Shown here piece by piece: positions 33,419-44,459 of a stretch of DNA of 58,256 bases. The notes below the pieces were generated by a model. It had not been told where the DNA came from. It saw only the letters and a list, made by a program, of their open reading frames with translations, and made no database searches. Each line of letters starts with the position of its first letter. The first letter of the stretch is position 1. This stretch comes from Vairimorpha apis BRL 01 (Eukaryota > Microsporidia > Nosematidae). The stretch covers positions 9,488 through 67,743 of the forward strand of contig KE647164.1 in the NCBI GenBank assembly GCA_000447185.1, in the 5' to 3' direction. A program made the translations under genes and the position numbers.

Positions 33419-33952
33419 TACTAAAAATATTTATTGAGTTATTTTTCCTTGTCCATTCTTTATTCAACTAGCCTCATGTTCAGGCACACTACTTATTATC
33501 TGGGAATTCTTTACCTCACCTGTATTACTACCTGTGAGATCTTCAGTGTTCAATATGTCACCCCGGTTATTGTTATTAGGGTCCATAGTTATCCCTTCCC
33601 TATATTTAAAATTAGATTCTACTAACTTTTCCACTTGTCGTTCCATCTCTTCCTCTCCAGCATCACTCTGGTCATGTCCTCGTCTTCGTTCAAGAGAGAT
33701 ACTCTCAAGCGTTTTCTTCAGCACTACTGACTGGATATATGCTTCTAAGGACGGTTGTATTCCTAGCTCTTTGATGTATCTTTTATGATATGTCGTTACT
33801 ACACCATCCCATGTCATTACATAAGGGATAATTTTTGTCTTAGATTTATAAATTAACCCTAGCTCATTAGCAAGAATGTCGTACTTTCTTAATTTTTCAT
33901 TCTCAACAATAGTGAGAAGATCTTGGTTGGTTATACCGATTTTCCAGTATAA
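33407..33952 (-). mobile_element. 5'-truncated non-LTR-like retroelement with target-site duplication
   Basis: The element body is about 33419-33940, minus strand. It encodes the C-terminal end of the reverse transcriptase polyprotein: IGITNQDLLTIVENEKLR, KYDILANELGLIYK, IIPYVMTWDGVVTTYHKRY, EAYIQSVVLKKTLESISLE and an acidic tail to the stop at 33464. The reading frame opens abruptly inside the protein, the usual result of incomplete reverse transcription. The 12-bp direct repeat TTTCCAGTATAA flanks it exactly (33407-33418 and 33941-33952). This copy has no stops and is GC-richer than its surroundings, so it is recent. The 3' end has AATAAA but no long A tail. Confidence 0.85.
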
Positions 33953-34602
33953 AAAATTTAAATAATATTATTTAAAAAAAACTTTACTAAAGTTTTTACA
34001 ATTTAGAAAATAATATTTAAATACAACATTTAATATTAAAAAAATTATTTATTAGCCATTTTTAAAAATAATATTTGTTATTATTTTAAAAATTATTAAT
34101 GTAAAATATTAAAGAAAAATAATTATTTGTTGTATTAATTATTAAATTTATATTATAATAAATTTTAATAAATGTATGATTTTTTAAAAAATAATTTTTA
34201 ATATAAACATTTTAATTCGATAAAAAAAATTTTCATTTCGAAATAAATAATAAGATTAAAGATTTTTAAATTTATTTTTTATCAATTAACAGAAATTTAT
34301 TATTTTAAATTAAAAACTATTTATTTTTTTCACGTTTTATAATAAATTTTTAAAAAATATTTTGATCCTACACAAATAACATTTTAAAATTATATTATTT
34401 TTAAAATTTACAATTTGATAAAAATCATTTAAAATTATTTTCAAATAATATATAATTTTTAATATAAAAAAATAATTCAAAAATATCAACTTTCTTGAAT
34501 TGAAATACGAATGATATGATTTTTGAAATAATTAACAAATAGTTTTAAATTTTAATAAAATGTTTTAAATTTACAAATTTAATAATTCTAAATTTTTAAG
34601 TA
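33953..34602. other. AT-rich intergenic region
   Basis: No gene, RNA or clear repeat recognised. Confidence 0.55.
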
Positions 34603-34794
34603 ATGAAAAGATTACAAAAATATCAATCACTACCAAAATTTTTAATTTATAGATTAGAAATTGAAATTGGATTAATTTGTTTAACTAAATATGAAAAAGT
34701 TATGGTATATATGTATTTAATTTTAATTATACATTCTTTTTTTAAAAGTACGTGGTTAATTTGCAAATGTTGCAAAAATACTTTTTTTAAATAG
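34603..34794 (+). CDS. Small membrane protein, possible small serine palmitoyltransferase subunit
   Basis: 63 residues. Pattern: basic N-terminus, amphipathic stretch FLIYRLEIEIGLICL, then TKYEK, then one membrane segment of about 20 residues. The layout aromatic-L-E, small-residue helix, L-x-K/P-aromatic-E and a hydrophobic helix recalls the small regulatory subunits of serine palmitoyltransferase (SPTSSA/Tsc3 family), where L-x-P-W-E precedes the helix. The resemblance is short and the protein could equally be an unrelated small membrane protein or a chance frame. No CCC signal upstream. Low confidence in function, moderate in existence. Confidence 0.35.
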   Translation: MKRLQKYQSLPKFLIYRLEIEIGLICLTKYEKVMVYMYLILIIHSFFKSTWLICKCCKNTFFK

Positions 34795-35139
34795 TAAATT
34801 AAAAAAATTGTTTATAAAAGAAATTCTTTACAATTTAAAAAAAGTATTTATTTAAATTTTAAATTGTGAATAATTTTTTTTTAAAAAGTGTATTTTACAT
34901 TTAAAACATTATTGCATCTAATAATATCATTTCTTAAAAAAACTTTAGAAGCATTCATCTTTTTTATGTTATTATATAAATTTTTATTTATATGTTTAAG
35001 CAAATTTAATGCATATAAAATTTACATTATGAAAAATAAAACAAAATAACATTTAGATTAAAATTGTTTTCATTTCAAATTATAACTGAAAAAATTTATC
35101 AAAATATAAAAATCTTTAAAAAGTTTATTTCCCCTAAAA
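34795..35139. other. AT-rich intergenic region
   Basis: Leads to the RFC gene; CCCC at 35131-35134 is its start signal. Nothing else seen. Confidence 0.55.
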
Positions 35140-36030
35140 ATGACATTTTTATGGACTGAAAAATATCGACCTAAAGATATTACATCTTTCATATCTAAAC
35201 CACATATAAAGGCTTTATTATCATCAAAAGAAAGACCAAATTTATTATTGTATGGTCCACCTGGAACAGGTAAAACTACATTTGCTCATTTGTTATCAAA
35301 AAACAAACTTGAATTAAATGCAAGTGACGATCGTGGTATAAATGTAATTCGAGATAAAATTAAATCGTATGCAAATACTTTAAAAGAAGATAAAACTATC
35401 ATTTTAGATGAATGTGAAAATTTAACAGAAGATGCACAACATTGTCTTCGTCGTATTATCGAAGACAGTAAAAACACACGTTTTATATTTACAACTAATT
35501 ATTTATCAAAAGTTATTGGTCCTTTAAAAAGTAGACTTGTTAAAATTAAATTTGAATGTAGTTTTAATTGTTTAGAAGTAATAGGTAAAAAAGAAAAATT
35601 AAATTTTAGTAGTGAATTTTATGATCAATTATTTAAAAAATGTAACAATGATTTAAGAAGATCTATTAATGTTTTACAAGCCATTAAACCAAATGTAGAG
35701 AACAATACAATGATAGATTCTTTAGATCTTATGGATATAGAATCTGAAGAAACCAATCAATATTCTTTTGTCGATGATATAATTGGTTTAATACCTAATA
35801 GAATTATAGAAAAATTTGTTAACTTAAATTTACAAAATTATAAAGAGTTTATTAAATATTTTATTAATCAAGGTTATTTTGTTTTACAGTTAATTTACCA
35901 GTTACAAGATGTTATAATTGATAGTGAATTTTATATTTTAATGAGTGAAATGGAAGAAAAACTTATTTATGGGTGTTCAGAAGAGATTGTTTTAACTAAA
36001 ATGTGTTTATGGCGTATACAAAAAAAATGA
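35140..36030 (+). CDS. Replication factor C small subunit (RFC2/RFC4 type)
   Basis: AAA+ subunit of the clamp loader that places PCNA on DNA. 296 residues, ATG after CCCCTAAAA. RFC box EKYRPKDI at the start, Walker A GPPGTGKT (39-46), [16 protein letters not shown], Walker B with LDECE (89-93) and sensor 1 [10 protein letters not shown]. The SRC motif of RFC subunits reads SRL: the arginine that reaches the neighbouring ATP site is kept, the cysteine is not. Sensor 2 region has [11 protein letters not shown]. The collar domain is present but short. Which of the small subunits (yeast Rfc2, 3, 4) it represents cannot be fixed by eye; RFC4 is my first guess. Confidence 0.9.
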   Translation: MTFLWTEKYRPKDITSFISKPHIKALLSSKERPNLLLYGPPGTGKTTFAHLLSKNKLELNASDDRGINVIRDKIKSYANTLKEDKTIILDECENLTEDAQHCLRRIIEDSKNTRFIFTTNYLSKVIGPLKSRLVKIKFECSFNCLEVIGKKEKLNFSSEFYDQLFKKCNNDLRRSINVLQAIKPNVENNTMIDSLDLMDIESEETNQYSFVDDIIGLIPNRIIEKFVNLNLQNYKEFIKYFINQGYFVLQLIYQLQDVIIDSEFYILMSEMEEKLIYGCSEEIVLTKMCLWRIQKK

Positions 36031-36521
36031 TTTATATTTTTATGATGTATAGCATTTTAAATAACTATTAAATTAAAAAAAAATGTTTCATAAATTATTT
36101 CTATATTTTATATGTCACGATTAATATTTAAAATAAAAATTTTATCATTAAAATATTATCATTTATCATAAAAATTAAAAAATATAATATGGATAAGTAA
36201 TTAGAAAAAGAATTAATGTATTTAACTTTATGATATGAATAAATAATCAAAATACATTTTAATAATTTTTAACTATCTTTATTTTAATATTTCAATTAAA
36301 AACTGTTAATTCAAATAAACAAATTTTTTAGAAATAGAACAATATTATTTTACATTAAGTATAAAATTTACTATAATTCATTAAACAAAAAAATATAAAC
36401 CATAAAATAATTTAATAATATGATAAAAAATTAAAATTTAATCGCTAAATTTATTAATATTTCAAATTTCTGCAAATTTTAATATAAATTGAAATCTCAA
36501 ACCAAACAATATTTAAATTTA
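36031..36521. other. AT-rich intergenic region
   Basis: Convergent ends of RFC and the J-domain gene. Nothing else seen. Confidence 0.55.
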
Positions 36522-37004
36522 CTACAAAATTTTATCAACTACTTTTTTAAATTTAAAAATTTCTATATCAATTGATATTTTTAATATTATTTTCCATAAT
36601 TTTTTCTCTACCATTTTTTTCAATCTATCATAATACTGCCATTTACATAGATATTGTTTATCATAATATTTACTTTTACATAAATCAATTTCTTTTTGTA
36701 AACGATCTTTAATAATATTCAAATCTTCTGCATTTTCTATTTGTTCTTCAATTTCCAAAATATCCAACAAAAACTTTTTATCCATCTCAACTATTTCATT
36801 ATTTAAATATTTAGCTCTAAGTAAATCATCATTTAATATTTTAAATCCTTTATTGATCAACATATTCATATTTCTTTCATTATTATCCACATCAGTATGA
36901 TAAGACATATTTAAATTATAGTAATTTTTCTTTAGTTTATTTTTATCTATATTATATGATACTGGTAAATTGAATAGTTTGAAATAATTGTTTGATGGTA
37001 ACAT
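36522..37004 (-). CDS. JAC1: Jac1/HscB-type J-domain co-chaperone
   Basis: Partner of mitochondrial (here mitosomal) Hsp70 in handing over Fe-S clusters from the scaffold protein. 160 residues. The J domain starts YFKLFNLPVSYNIDKNKLKK and the C-terminal three-helix domain has the HscB-like FLLDILEIEEQIENAEDL. The J-domain tripeptide HPD, needed to stimulate Hsp70 ATPase, reads His36-Thr-Asp. That is a proline-to-threonine change, one base away. No clear mitosomal targeting extension. Start codon lies 11 bp from that of the divergent NOC1-like gene. Family assignment comes from domain order and the YFxLFNLP start; a generic J protein would not have the C-terminal domain. Confidence 0.75.
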   Translation of the reverse strand: MLPSNNYFKLFNLPVSYNIDKNKLKKNYYNLNMSYHTDVDNNERNMNMLINKGFKILNDDLLRAKYLNNEIVEMDKKFLLDILEIEEQIENAEDLNIIKDRLQKEIDLCKSKYYDKQYLCKWQYYDRLKKMVEKKLWKIILKISIDIEIFKFKKVVDKIL

Positions 37005-37015
37005 TTAACCCTCAT
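37005..37015. promoter_or_regulatory. 11-bp spacer between divergent start codons
   Basis: TTAACCCTCAT separates the minus-strand ATG (37004-37002) from the plus-strand ATG (37016). It contains the CCC signal of the plus-strand gene (37009-37011). Promoter elements of each gene must therefore lie inside the coding sequence of the other. Confidence 0.6.
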
Positions 37016-38937
37016 ATGAATAAAAAAAAATCTATATTTGAATTGGCTGAAGAAAGTTTAAATAAAAATGATAAATCTATAAATCGTAATAAATGTAACG
37101 AAGTTAATGATGAAAACAAGTGTATAAGAAATAATATACGTGATAATAAAAATAGATTTGAATTAAAAAATGTTAAGAAAGAAAAAGATTTGAAAAACAA
37201 TGAAAAAGATAAAACTACTGAACTAAAAAAAGAAGAAAAAATTAATAAAAATAAAAATAATAAAACTAAAGACAATTTAAAAAGTAATAAAAAAAGTGAA
37301 ATAAGTAATAATAATTTTAATAAAAATAAATCAGAAGAAGATTTAAAAAATAACAATGCACAGAAAAATAAAGATAAAATTATAGAAAAATTAGAATTTA
37401 AAGAAAAAAAGTAAAACCAAAAAAACATCAAAGAAATTTTGATATTAAAAATGGAATTAAAAGAGTGAAAAATGAAGAAACAAAAAAATTGATAATAATA
37501 TAAACATAAATAATAAAGAAAAAATAGATTTGAATGAAAAAAAATCTGAAGATCTTAAACAAAATAAAAATAATAAATCTGAATTTTCTAAATTAAAAAG
37601 AAAAAATATGAAAATTCAAAATTAAATATTGAATCTGAAAACAAAAATGAAAATTCAAAATTAAATATCGAGTCTGAGAACAAAAATGAAATTTCTAAAT
37701 TTAAAAGCAAAAAAGATGAAAATTCAAAATTAAATATTGAATCTGAAAACAAAAATGAACTTTCTAAATTAGAAAAAGAGATATTAAAAAAAGGAACAAT
37801 TAAAGACAAACTAAATCTCTTATCACTTATTATAGAAAGAAATCCTACAGACGAAAATTATAAAAATTTATTATATTACACTGAAAATCAAAGAAACGAT
37901 GTAATTTTTCAAACATTAAAAAACATTAAAGAAATTCTAATTTCACAAAAAAATTACCATCAAATTATATAAAAACAAAAATCACCAAATCATTAGAAAT
38001 AAATTTAAAAAACATTTTTATAAAAACTAAAGTAATTAAACTAGTTTTTGATTTATTAAATAATGATATTCTATATATGGATCTAATATATTGTTTTATT
38101 AATAAATTAGGTGATGACAAACTAAAAGTATACATTCTTTCAAATATTTCAAGTATAATTGAAATTAATCAAGATTGTTTTATTCTTAATTTAGAAGATT
38201 TTTATTTCAAAAACAGAAATTATAAATGTACTAGTTCAATAATAAAAGTCCTTGATTTAATTATTGATAAATCTAAATTAATTAATATTTATAAAAGTAT
38301 CATAGATGAAACAAGTTTATATAAAGATGAGCATAGGAATATTATTTTAGAAAATTCTTTTAAAGTTATTAATACGTTTGAATTGGATATTATTAAAAAA
38401 ATATTTTCTAATAATAATCAATATAAAGATTCTATTAAAGATAATCATATTAAAAAAGATTCAAATATAGACAATACTTATATTAATAAAGATTCTATTA
38501 AAGATAATCATAACAAAAAAGATTCAAATATAAACAATACTTATATTAATATTATACAATCTACATATACAAATAATCTAGCATATTATTCTTTACTTTT
38601 ATTACACAAACTAAATGACACTAACATTAAGAAATTTATATACAAAAACATTTTTAAAATATTTAATTATGAAGAATTTCCATCTATAATAAAATCAATA
38701 TATGAACAAGAAAAAGATGATGAATTTATTATAAAAATATTTTATTATAGTTTAGTAGTTAATAAAGATTTCACAATTTTTGTACTAAATATTATTAATG
38801 ATAATAAGATTACAATAGATAATTCAATATGTTCATTACATTATAGTGGAGTAGTTCGTAACAGTATAGATAGAGTTGTTGTTGCTAATCCGTTTGATAA
38901 TGTACAACTTGATTTGTATGAAGGTATTTATAATTAA
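37016..38937 (+). CDS. NOC1: MAK21/NOC1-like ribosome assembly factor, four frameshifts
   Basis: The ATG at 37016 follows ACCCTCAT. Frame breaks occur in A runs near 37404-37410, 37481-37487, 37599-37604 and 37950-37956. Adding one A to each joins everything; 1922 + 4 is exactly divisible by three (641 residues). The first 260 residues are Lys/Asn/Glu-rich, with near-repeats of ENSKLNIESENKNE. The folded part starts GTIKDKLNLLSLIIERNP and continues through the helical repeats typical of the CBF/MAK21 family, with a Ser/Asp/Asn repeat insert (KDSIKDNH). It ends with ICSLHYSGVVRNSIDRV and ANPFDNVQLDLYEGIYN, resembling the LSxHxHPxV and DPL ends of MAK21. Role by family: pre-60S assembly in the nucleolus. 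Divergent, so moderate confidence. Confidence 0.65.
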
Positions 38938-39598
38938 ATCTTTTTATATTAATAGGTTTTATACTTTATATTTGTAAGAAAAGTTTATTTGTAAAATTGC
39001 TTTAATATGTTTAATATTTTAAGTAAATTGTTTTTTTAAAAATATGAATATATATTATATTTTAATATTTTATTTTTTAAAATTGCTTTAATATGTTTTA
39101 TTTTTATTATATTTATTAAAATTATGGATATATTTTATATTTTATTTAAACTATATTTTTTATTTATAATAAAATTAATTTTTTTATAAGTAAAAATTTA
39201 ATGAAAATATTTTTGTTTATATATTTATAAATGTTTACTAATTTTATTTAAAAATAGAATTAATTTTTTCAATTAGATTGTTTATTTAAAATTTACTAAA
39301 CCACTTCTCAATTATTAAAAAATATAATTGATTTATTCAAAATAATTTACATATTTAAAATTTATAAAATCACTTCTCAATTATTAAAAATATAATTTTA
39401 TTTTAACAAATTAATAAATAAAAATAAAAATATTTATAAATATACAAAACATTATATTTTATAAACAAATACATATATTAAATACTAATTACATTTATAC
39501 ATTCACTTTTTTATTTAAACAAGCTTTTATAAAAAATTAAGATTTTTTTATTAATTAAATGCTATCATCAACTTAAATTATTTTTAAATTACATTTCT
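38938..39598. other. Intergenic region with short repeats
   Basis: Contains two copies of CACTTCTCAATTATTAAAAA (near 39302-39321 and 39373-39392) and of AAAATTGCTTTAATATGTTT (near 38993 and 39079). No gene. Convergent ends of the NOC1-like and SDA1 genes. Confidence 0.5.
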
Positions 39599-41080
39599 TC
39601 ATTTATTTTTTTTATTCCTTATATTTTTTTTACTTAACTTAAATTTTCGTTTACTTTTCCGCATATACATTTCTTTCTTCTCTTCTTTACTTAAAACTTT
39701 TTTATACTTTTCTTTTCGTTCTTCTTTACTCAATTTTTTTCTTATAAAATCTATTTCTCTATTATTGTGTTTTTTATTTTTTATAGCGTTTATTACTGAT
39801 CGGTATGAATAGTTGATTGATTTAGATTTCATTCCTTTGAAACATTCAACACAGTTTAGAATGTCGTCTTTTAGTAATATTAGTGTGTTTTTTGTATCTT
39901 CATTATTTTTAGCATTTATATTATTAGATTTATTATTTTCATTATTATATTTTATATTATCTGAAGTATTATCACCAATATATCTACTATTAATACATTC
40001 ATTATCATTATATTCATCAATACTATCTCCACCATCAAAACATTCATTATATTCTTCACTATCATCACCATCAATACATCCATCTCCACCATCAATACAT
40101 CCATCTTTACCATCAATACATTCATTATATTCTTCACTATCATCACCATCAATACATCCATCACCACCATCATTATATTCATTATATTCTTCACTACTAT
40201 CTTCATCACATTTACTCTTCCCACAAAATTTCAAATAAATCTCTCTCAACAAATTCATTCCATAACAAACAATCTCCTCCTCTTTATAAGGACAACAAAA
40301 TAATTTCCTAATACCCTTAACAACACTCAAAACATCATCAACTCTACACCCATCAACAACAACATTCATCAACTCTTTAATATCATCTTTACTTACATCA
40401 ATCATACTCAACGCCAATGGAACAATAGACTTCCCATCCTCACATTTACAATATACTTTCATTTTCAAAATAGTATTTTCTCTACTATCTAATTTATTTA
40501 TATCATTAAATAATTTATTAAAATAAAATTTATTTAATTTAAATCCAGATTCAATTAAATAATTAAGACAAAATTTTTTAATCTTAGAATTCTCAAACAA
40601 TCCTTTACAAATTAAATCAGTTTCTTCTTGAAATTTCGTACAAATAAAATAATAACAAAATAATTTTTGTTTATCTGTACCTGTTTTATAATAATTTATT
40701 ATTAATTGTTTGTCTGTTGATTTTATTAATGGTTTAATAGCGTTTATATATTTTGGACAGTCTGTTATATTTTCGAGTATAATAAGGATAAGATCATAAC
40801 TGGTAATTAATTTTTTGTGTACCATAATAAAAAGTGAAGATATTAAATTAGTTTTAAGTTTATATGAATTTATATTTGGTATTATGTTTAAAATAATTTG
40901 TGGTAATGTGTTATCTAAAAAAGAGTATCTTAATAAAAAATCTACTGTTTGACGAATTAATTTATCTGGTTGGGTTTTTAAATTAACTAAGTGTGTAAGG
41001 GATTGGATTTGTTTTTTGTATTCTTGGATGTATGGTGTTGGGTCTTTGTCCATGTAGATTGATAATTGTGAAAGGTTCAT
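39599..41080 (-). CDS. SDA1: SDA1 homologue, ribosome biogenesis
   Basis: Nucleolar factor for 60S subunit maturation and export. 493 residues, intact. ATG at 41080, CCC on its strand at plus 41089-41091. The N-terminal helical repeat domain starts LSIYMDKDPTPYIQEYKKQ, as in the family (L-x-x-x-I-x-x-D-P-x-x-Y). An acidic low-complexity insert (about 270-390) is built of tandem SEEYNEC/DGCIDGGDG units. The conserved basic C-terminus is present: NKKHNNREIDFIRKKLSKEE, then Lys-rich repeats to the end. Shorter than yeast or human SDA1 mainly in the middle. The gene marks the start of the strand-asymmetric base composition seen to the end of the window. Confidence 0.85.
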   Translation of the reverse strand: MNLSQLSIYMDKDPTPYIQEYKKQIQSLTHLVNLKTQPDKLIRQTVDFLLRYSFLDNTLPQIILNIIPNINSYKLKTNLISSLFIMVHKKLITSYDLILIILENITDCPKYINAIKPLIKSTDKQLIINYYKTGTDKQKLFCYYFICTKFQEETDLICKGLFENSKIKKFCLNYLIESGFKLNKFYFNKLFNDINKLDSRENTILKMKVYCKCEDGKSIVPLALSMIDVSKDDIKELMNVVVDGCRVDDVLSVVKGIRKLFCCPYKEEEIVCYGMNLLREIYLKFCGKSKCDEDSSEEYNEYNDGGDGCIDGDDSEEYNECIDGKDGCIDGGDGCIDGDDSEEYNECFDGGDSIDEYNDNECINSRYIGDNTSDNIKYNNENNKSNNINAKNNEDTKNTLILLKDDILNCVECFKGMKSKSINYSYRSVINAIKNKKHNNREIDFIRKKLSKEERKEKYKKVLSKEEKKEMYMRKSKRKFKLSKKNIRNKKNK

Positions 41081-41446
41081 TTTAAAAAGGGTGGTATTTT
41101 TTAAAAAAATTTGAATATGAAATTTATAAAAATTTTAAATATGTAATTTGGTTTTTATAAAAATTTTAGTATTTTGTTTTATAAAAATTTTAAATATGTA
41201 AATTCGTTTTTTTAAATTTTTGAAATGTGTAATTTGGTTTTTGTAAAAATTTGAATATTTTGTTTAATAAAATTTTTGAATATTTTGTTTTTTTTAAATT
41301 TTTAAAATGTGTAATTTGGTTTTTGTAAAAATTTGAATATTTTGTTTTTATTTATAGATTTGTTTTTATTATTGTGAAGAATATGATAAATGTTTTATAT
41401 AATAAGAAATGTTGTTTTTTAAGATTTGTATTTTTTTATTAATAGA

Positions 41447-41562
41447 GTTTAAAATTTTATAAGAAAATTGTTAAATTTCAAAGAATAAAATTATTATAAA
41501 AAGAGTGTTTAAAATTTTATAAGAAAATTGTTAAATTTCAAAGAATAAAATTTTAAAATAAT
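41447..41562. repeat. 46-bp direct duplication
   Basis: The sequence from 41447 to about 41492 (GTTTAAAATTTTATAAGAAA onward) recurs at 41517-41562, period 70 bp. Related looser repeats with GTAATTTGGTTTTT occur at 41138-41330. Confidence 0.7.
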
Positions 41563-41914
41563 AAATTTACAATTTTATAAAAAAGTTAAAAAATAAATTA
41601 AATTTTAAATAATAAAATTTTTAAATAATAAATTCGTATTTTTATAAAAAAGTTAAAAATAAATTAAATATTTAAAATATATATTATTAAATTAATAACT
41701 AAAATTACTAAAAAGATTCAAAATAAATATTTACAAATTTAACATATTTTTAAACAAAAATTAAGATTTTAAATTTTAATTACCAAATATTATATTATAA
41801 TAAATAAAAAAATACACAAAAAAATATTTTAATTTTATAAATTACATAATGATATAATAAATAATAGTTATAACTTTTTAATAAATAATACAAAAACTAT
41901 TTGAATATTTGCAG

Positions 41915-42020
41915 ATAAAAACAAGCATATGTTCAAGACAGAGTATTAAAATGATTTTAGAGTGTTTATCTATTGAATTTTAAAGAGGCGAACACATTAC
42001 AGAAATTAAACAGGTAATTC
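41915..42020 (+). pseudogene. Decayed reverse transcriptase C-terminal fragment
   Basis: Reading AYVQDRVLK, then in another frame MILECLSIEF, a stop, RGEHITEIKQV. This matches the 12-kb copy (AYIQARVLKM, TLESLSMEARR, EQITEEEQV). Dead fragment of the same element family. Confidence 0.65.
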
Positions 42021-42220
42021 TAAAGAAGAAATTAAAGACACTCAATATAAGTTAAATCAGATCTACATCTTATTGATAAACATGTAATTCTAAAAAGAAG
42101 AAATTAAAGATACTTAATATAAATTAAAGAAGACCTATATTTAATTGATAAACAGGTAATTCTAAAAAGAAGAAATTAAAGACACTCAATATAAGTTAAA
42201 ATAACTCTATATTTAATTGT
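42008..42220. repeat. Tandem array, about 71-bp unit, three copies
   Basis: Units begin AAACAGGTAATTCTAAA or AAACATGTAATTCTAAA at 42008, 42078 and 42150. The first unit starts inside the KQV codons of the reverse transcriptase fragment, so the array grew from the 3' part of the element. Confidence 0.8.
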
Positions 42221-42394
42221 AAAAATATATAAAAACAATTTACTTAAACAAATTAATATTTTTTATTTATATTTAAATTGTTAAAAATTTATAATTTTTT
42301 CAAATTCCTTTAATATATCATTTATATTAAATTTATAAATATAACCAAATATTTATAATTATATTCTTTTAGAATATCACAAAAATTTTAAAAA

Positions 42395-42595
42395 TTTAAC
42401 TACAAATTAAATATTATTTATTTATATACAATAATACAGATATTATAATACAAAACTTAAGATTTAACTACAAATTAAATATTATTAATTTATATAAAAT
42501 AATACAGATTTAAAAAACAAAATTTAAGATTTAACTACAAATTAAATATTTTAATTTATATAAACAAACCAGATATTAAAATACAAAATTTAAGG
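42395..42595. repeat. Tandem array, about 68-bp unit, three copies
   Basis: Units start with TTTAACTACAAATTAAATAT near 42395, 42462 and 42529, with about 80-90% similarity by eye. Confidence 0.75.
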
Positions 42596-43652
42596 AAAAA
42601 TAAATTTTATAAATTAATTAACGTTCAATTTTATGAAAATGTTTGATACAATAAATTTATGTTTATGTTATTAATATGAATGTTATAATGATTTTTTAGA
42701 GGTAATTAAAAAAATTGTATTTTTGGTGTTGTTATAAAAAAAGTTTATTATAGTTGATTCTGTGTTTATTATAGTGTTTGGGTTAGTAAACCTAATTTTT
42801 AGTTATAATGTAATTAATATTTTAATTTAGTAAAAATAAGTCTAATTGTAATTTAAATAATCCTAAGATAGATAAAGTTTAATATTTAATTGATGTACTT
42901 AAATCCTTCATTAATTTAAAAATATTTTTTTTATTCTAGTATATTTTAATTAAATCTAATTTTATATTTATCATATATATAAAAAACCTATATTATAAAT
43001 ATAATAAGAGTTATTTATAATTTTATATTGTTCTTATTTATGTTATTAAAAGATTAACTAAAATTTTAAGATTATGTTTAAAGAAGAACTTAAAAAACGA
43101 TTTATGTATAATTTTATATTGTTCTTATTTATACCATAAAAGATTAATAAAATTTTAAAATTATTTTAAAGAATTAGAATAATGATTTAATTAATCTAAT
43201 TTATAAGTTATTTCATTTGTTAAAATTTATCGTTATTAACATATAACTTTTTAATAGAAAATTTATTTAAATGTATCTTGATTTATTAATATAAGAGTAG
43301 GTTTTTTTATTAAATTAATAATTTAATTGAGTTTTTTAGTTAAACTTAATTTATTTAAATAAAAGAAAGTTTCTATTTGTCAAAAATTCATAAGTATTAA
43401 ATATAACTATTTAATAGATAATTTATTTATTTGTAGAGATAAATTTTTTTTTATCAAATAATTTTAGTTTAATTATTAGTATTCTTAAATTTTATAATTA
43501 AAAAATATAAAAATAACATAAGTTTAAATATAAAAATCTTATGTATTTATTTATTTAGTTTTATCATAAATGTAAAATAACTTTTTTATAATCAAAAAAT
43601 TATCATTTAATAATTTAATTTAATTAAAAAAAGTTCTATTTTAAAATAATTC

Positions 43653-43836
43653 AACTCTATCAACAATTTTTATTATAAAAATAATATACATATAGATTAC
43701 ACTCTAACAAATTATATTTTAGTACTTTATTTTTAAAAAAAATTAACTCTATAAACGATTTTTATTATAAAAATAATATACATATAGATTACACTTTAAT
43801 AAATTATATTTTAGTACTTTATTTTTAATATATTTA
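43653..43836. repeat. 92-bp tandem duplication
   Basis: AACTCTAT... at 43653 and 43745 begin two near-identical units containing ATATACATATAGATTACACT. A few substitutions and one short indel separate them. Confidence 0.8.
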
Positions 43837-44459
43837 TTTATATTTTAATAAAAATTTAGATATTTATTACAAAAATAATAATATTTAAACTTTATCTACT
43901 TTTATTAAAAAATGGTCTAAATTTATCTTATTTGAATTTAATATTTATTACTTTATTTTTATTTTATAAATTTTATAATCTTGATAAAATTTAATCTATT
44001 ACCATTATAATTAACAATATACACATTGGAATTGAAATTATCATAACTTATTAAAAATAAATCTATTAATATTTAATCTATTACAATTATTTTTATTAAT
44101 AACACAAATTAAAACTATCAATATTTAACTTAAAATATTTGAACCTATTAAAATTGAAATTTTTATAATTATTAAAAATAAAACTATTAATATTTAATCT
44201 AAAATATTTAAACCTATTAAAACTGAATTAAAACAAAATCTATTATAATTGAAATTTTTATAACTTACCCTTTATATATTTAATCCATTAAACATTTCAC
44301 TACATTCACGTATATAAAAAATGATATAATAAATGTTATAACATTTAATTTTATTTAAAATAAATTTAATATTTTAATATAATTAATATATTTATATTAA
44401 ATTATTTAACTTTATCATTTTATAATAGTTTATAAAATTATTCTTAAAATATTTTTAAT

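Noticed and set aside
37404..37956. Frame changes in the NOC1-like gene as introns
   Set aside because: No GTAAGT...TTTAG pair spans them, and adding one base keeps all residues in phase.
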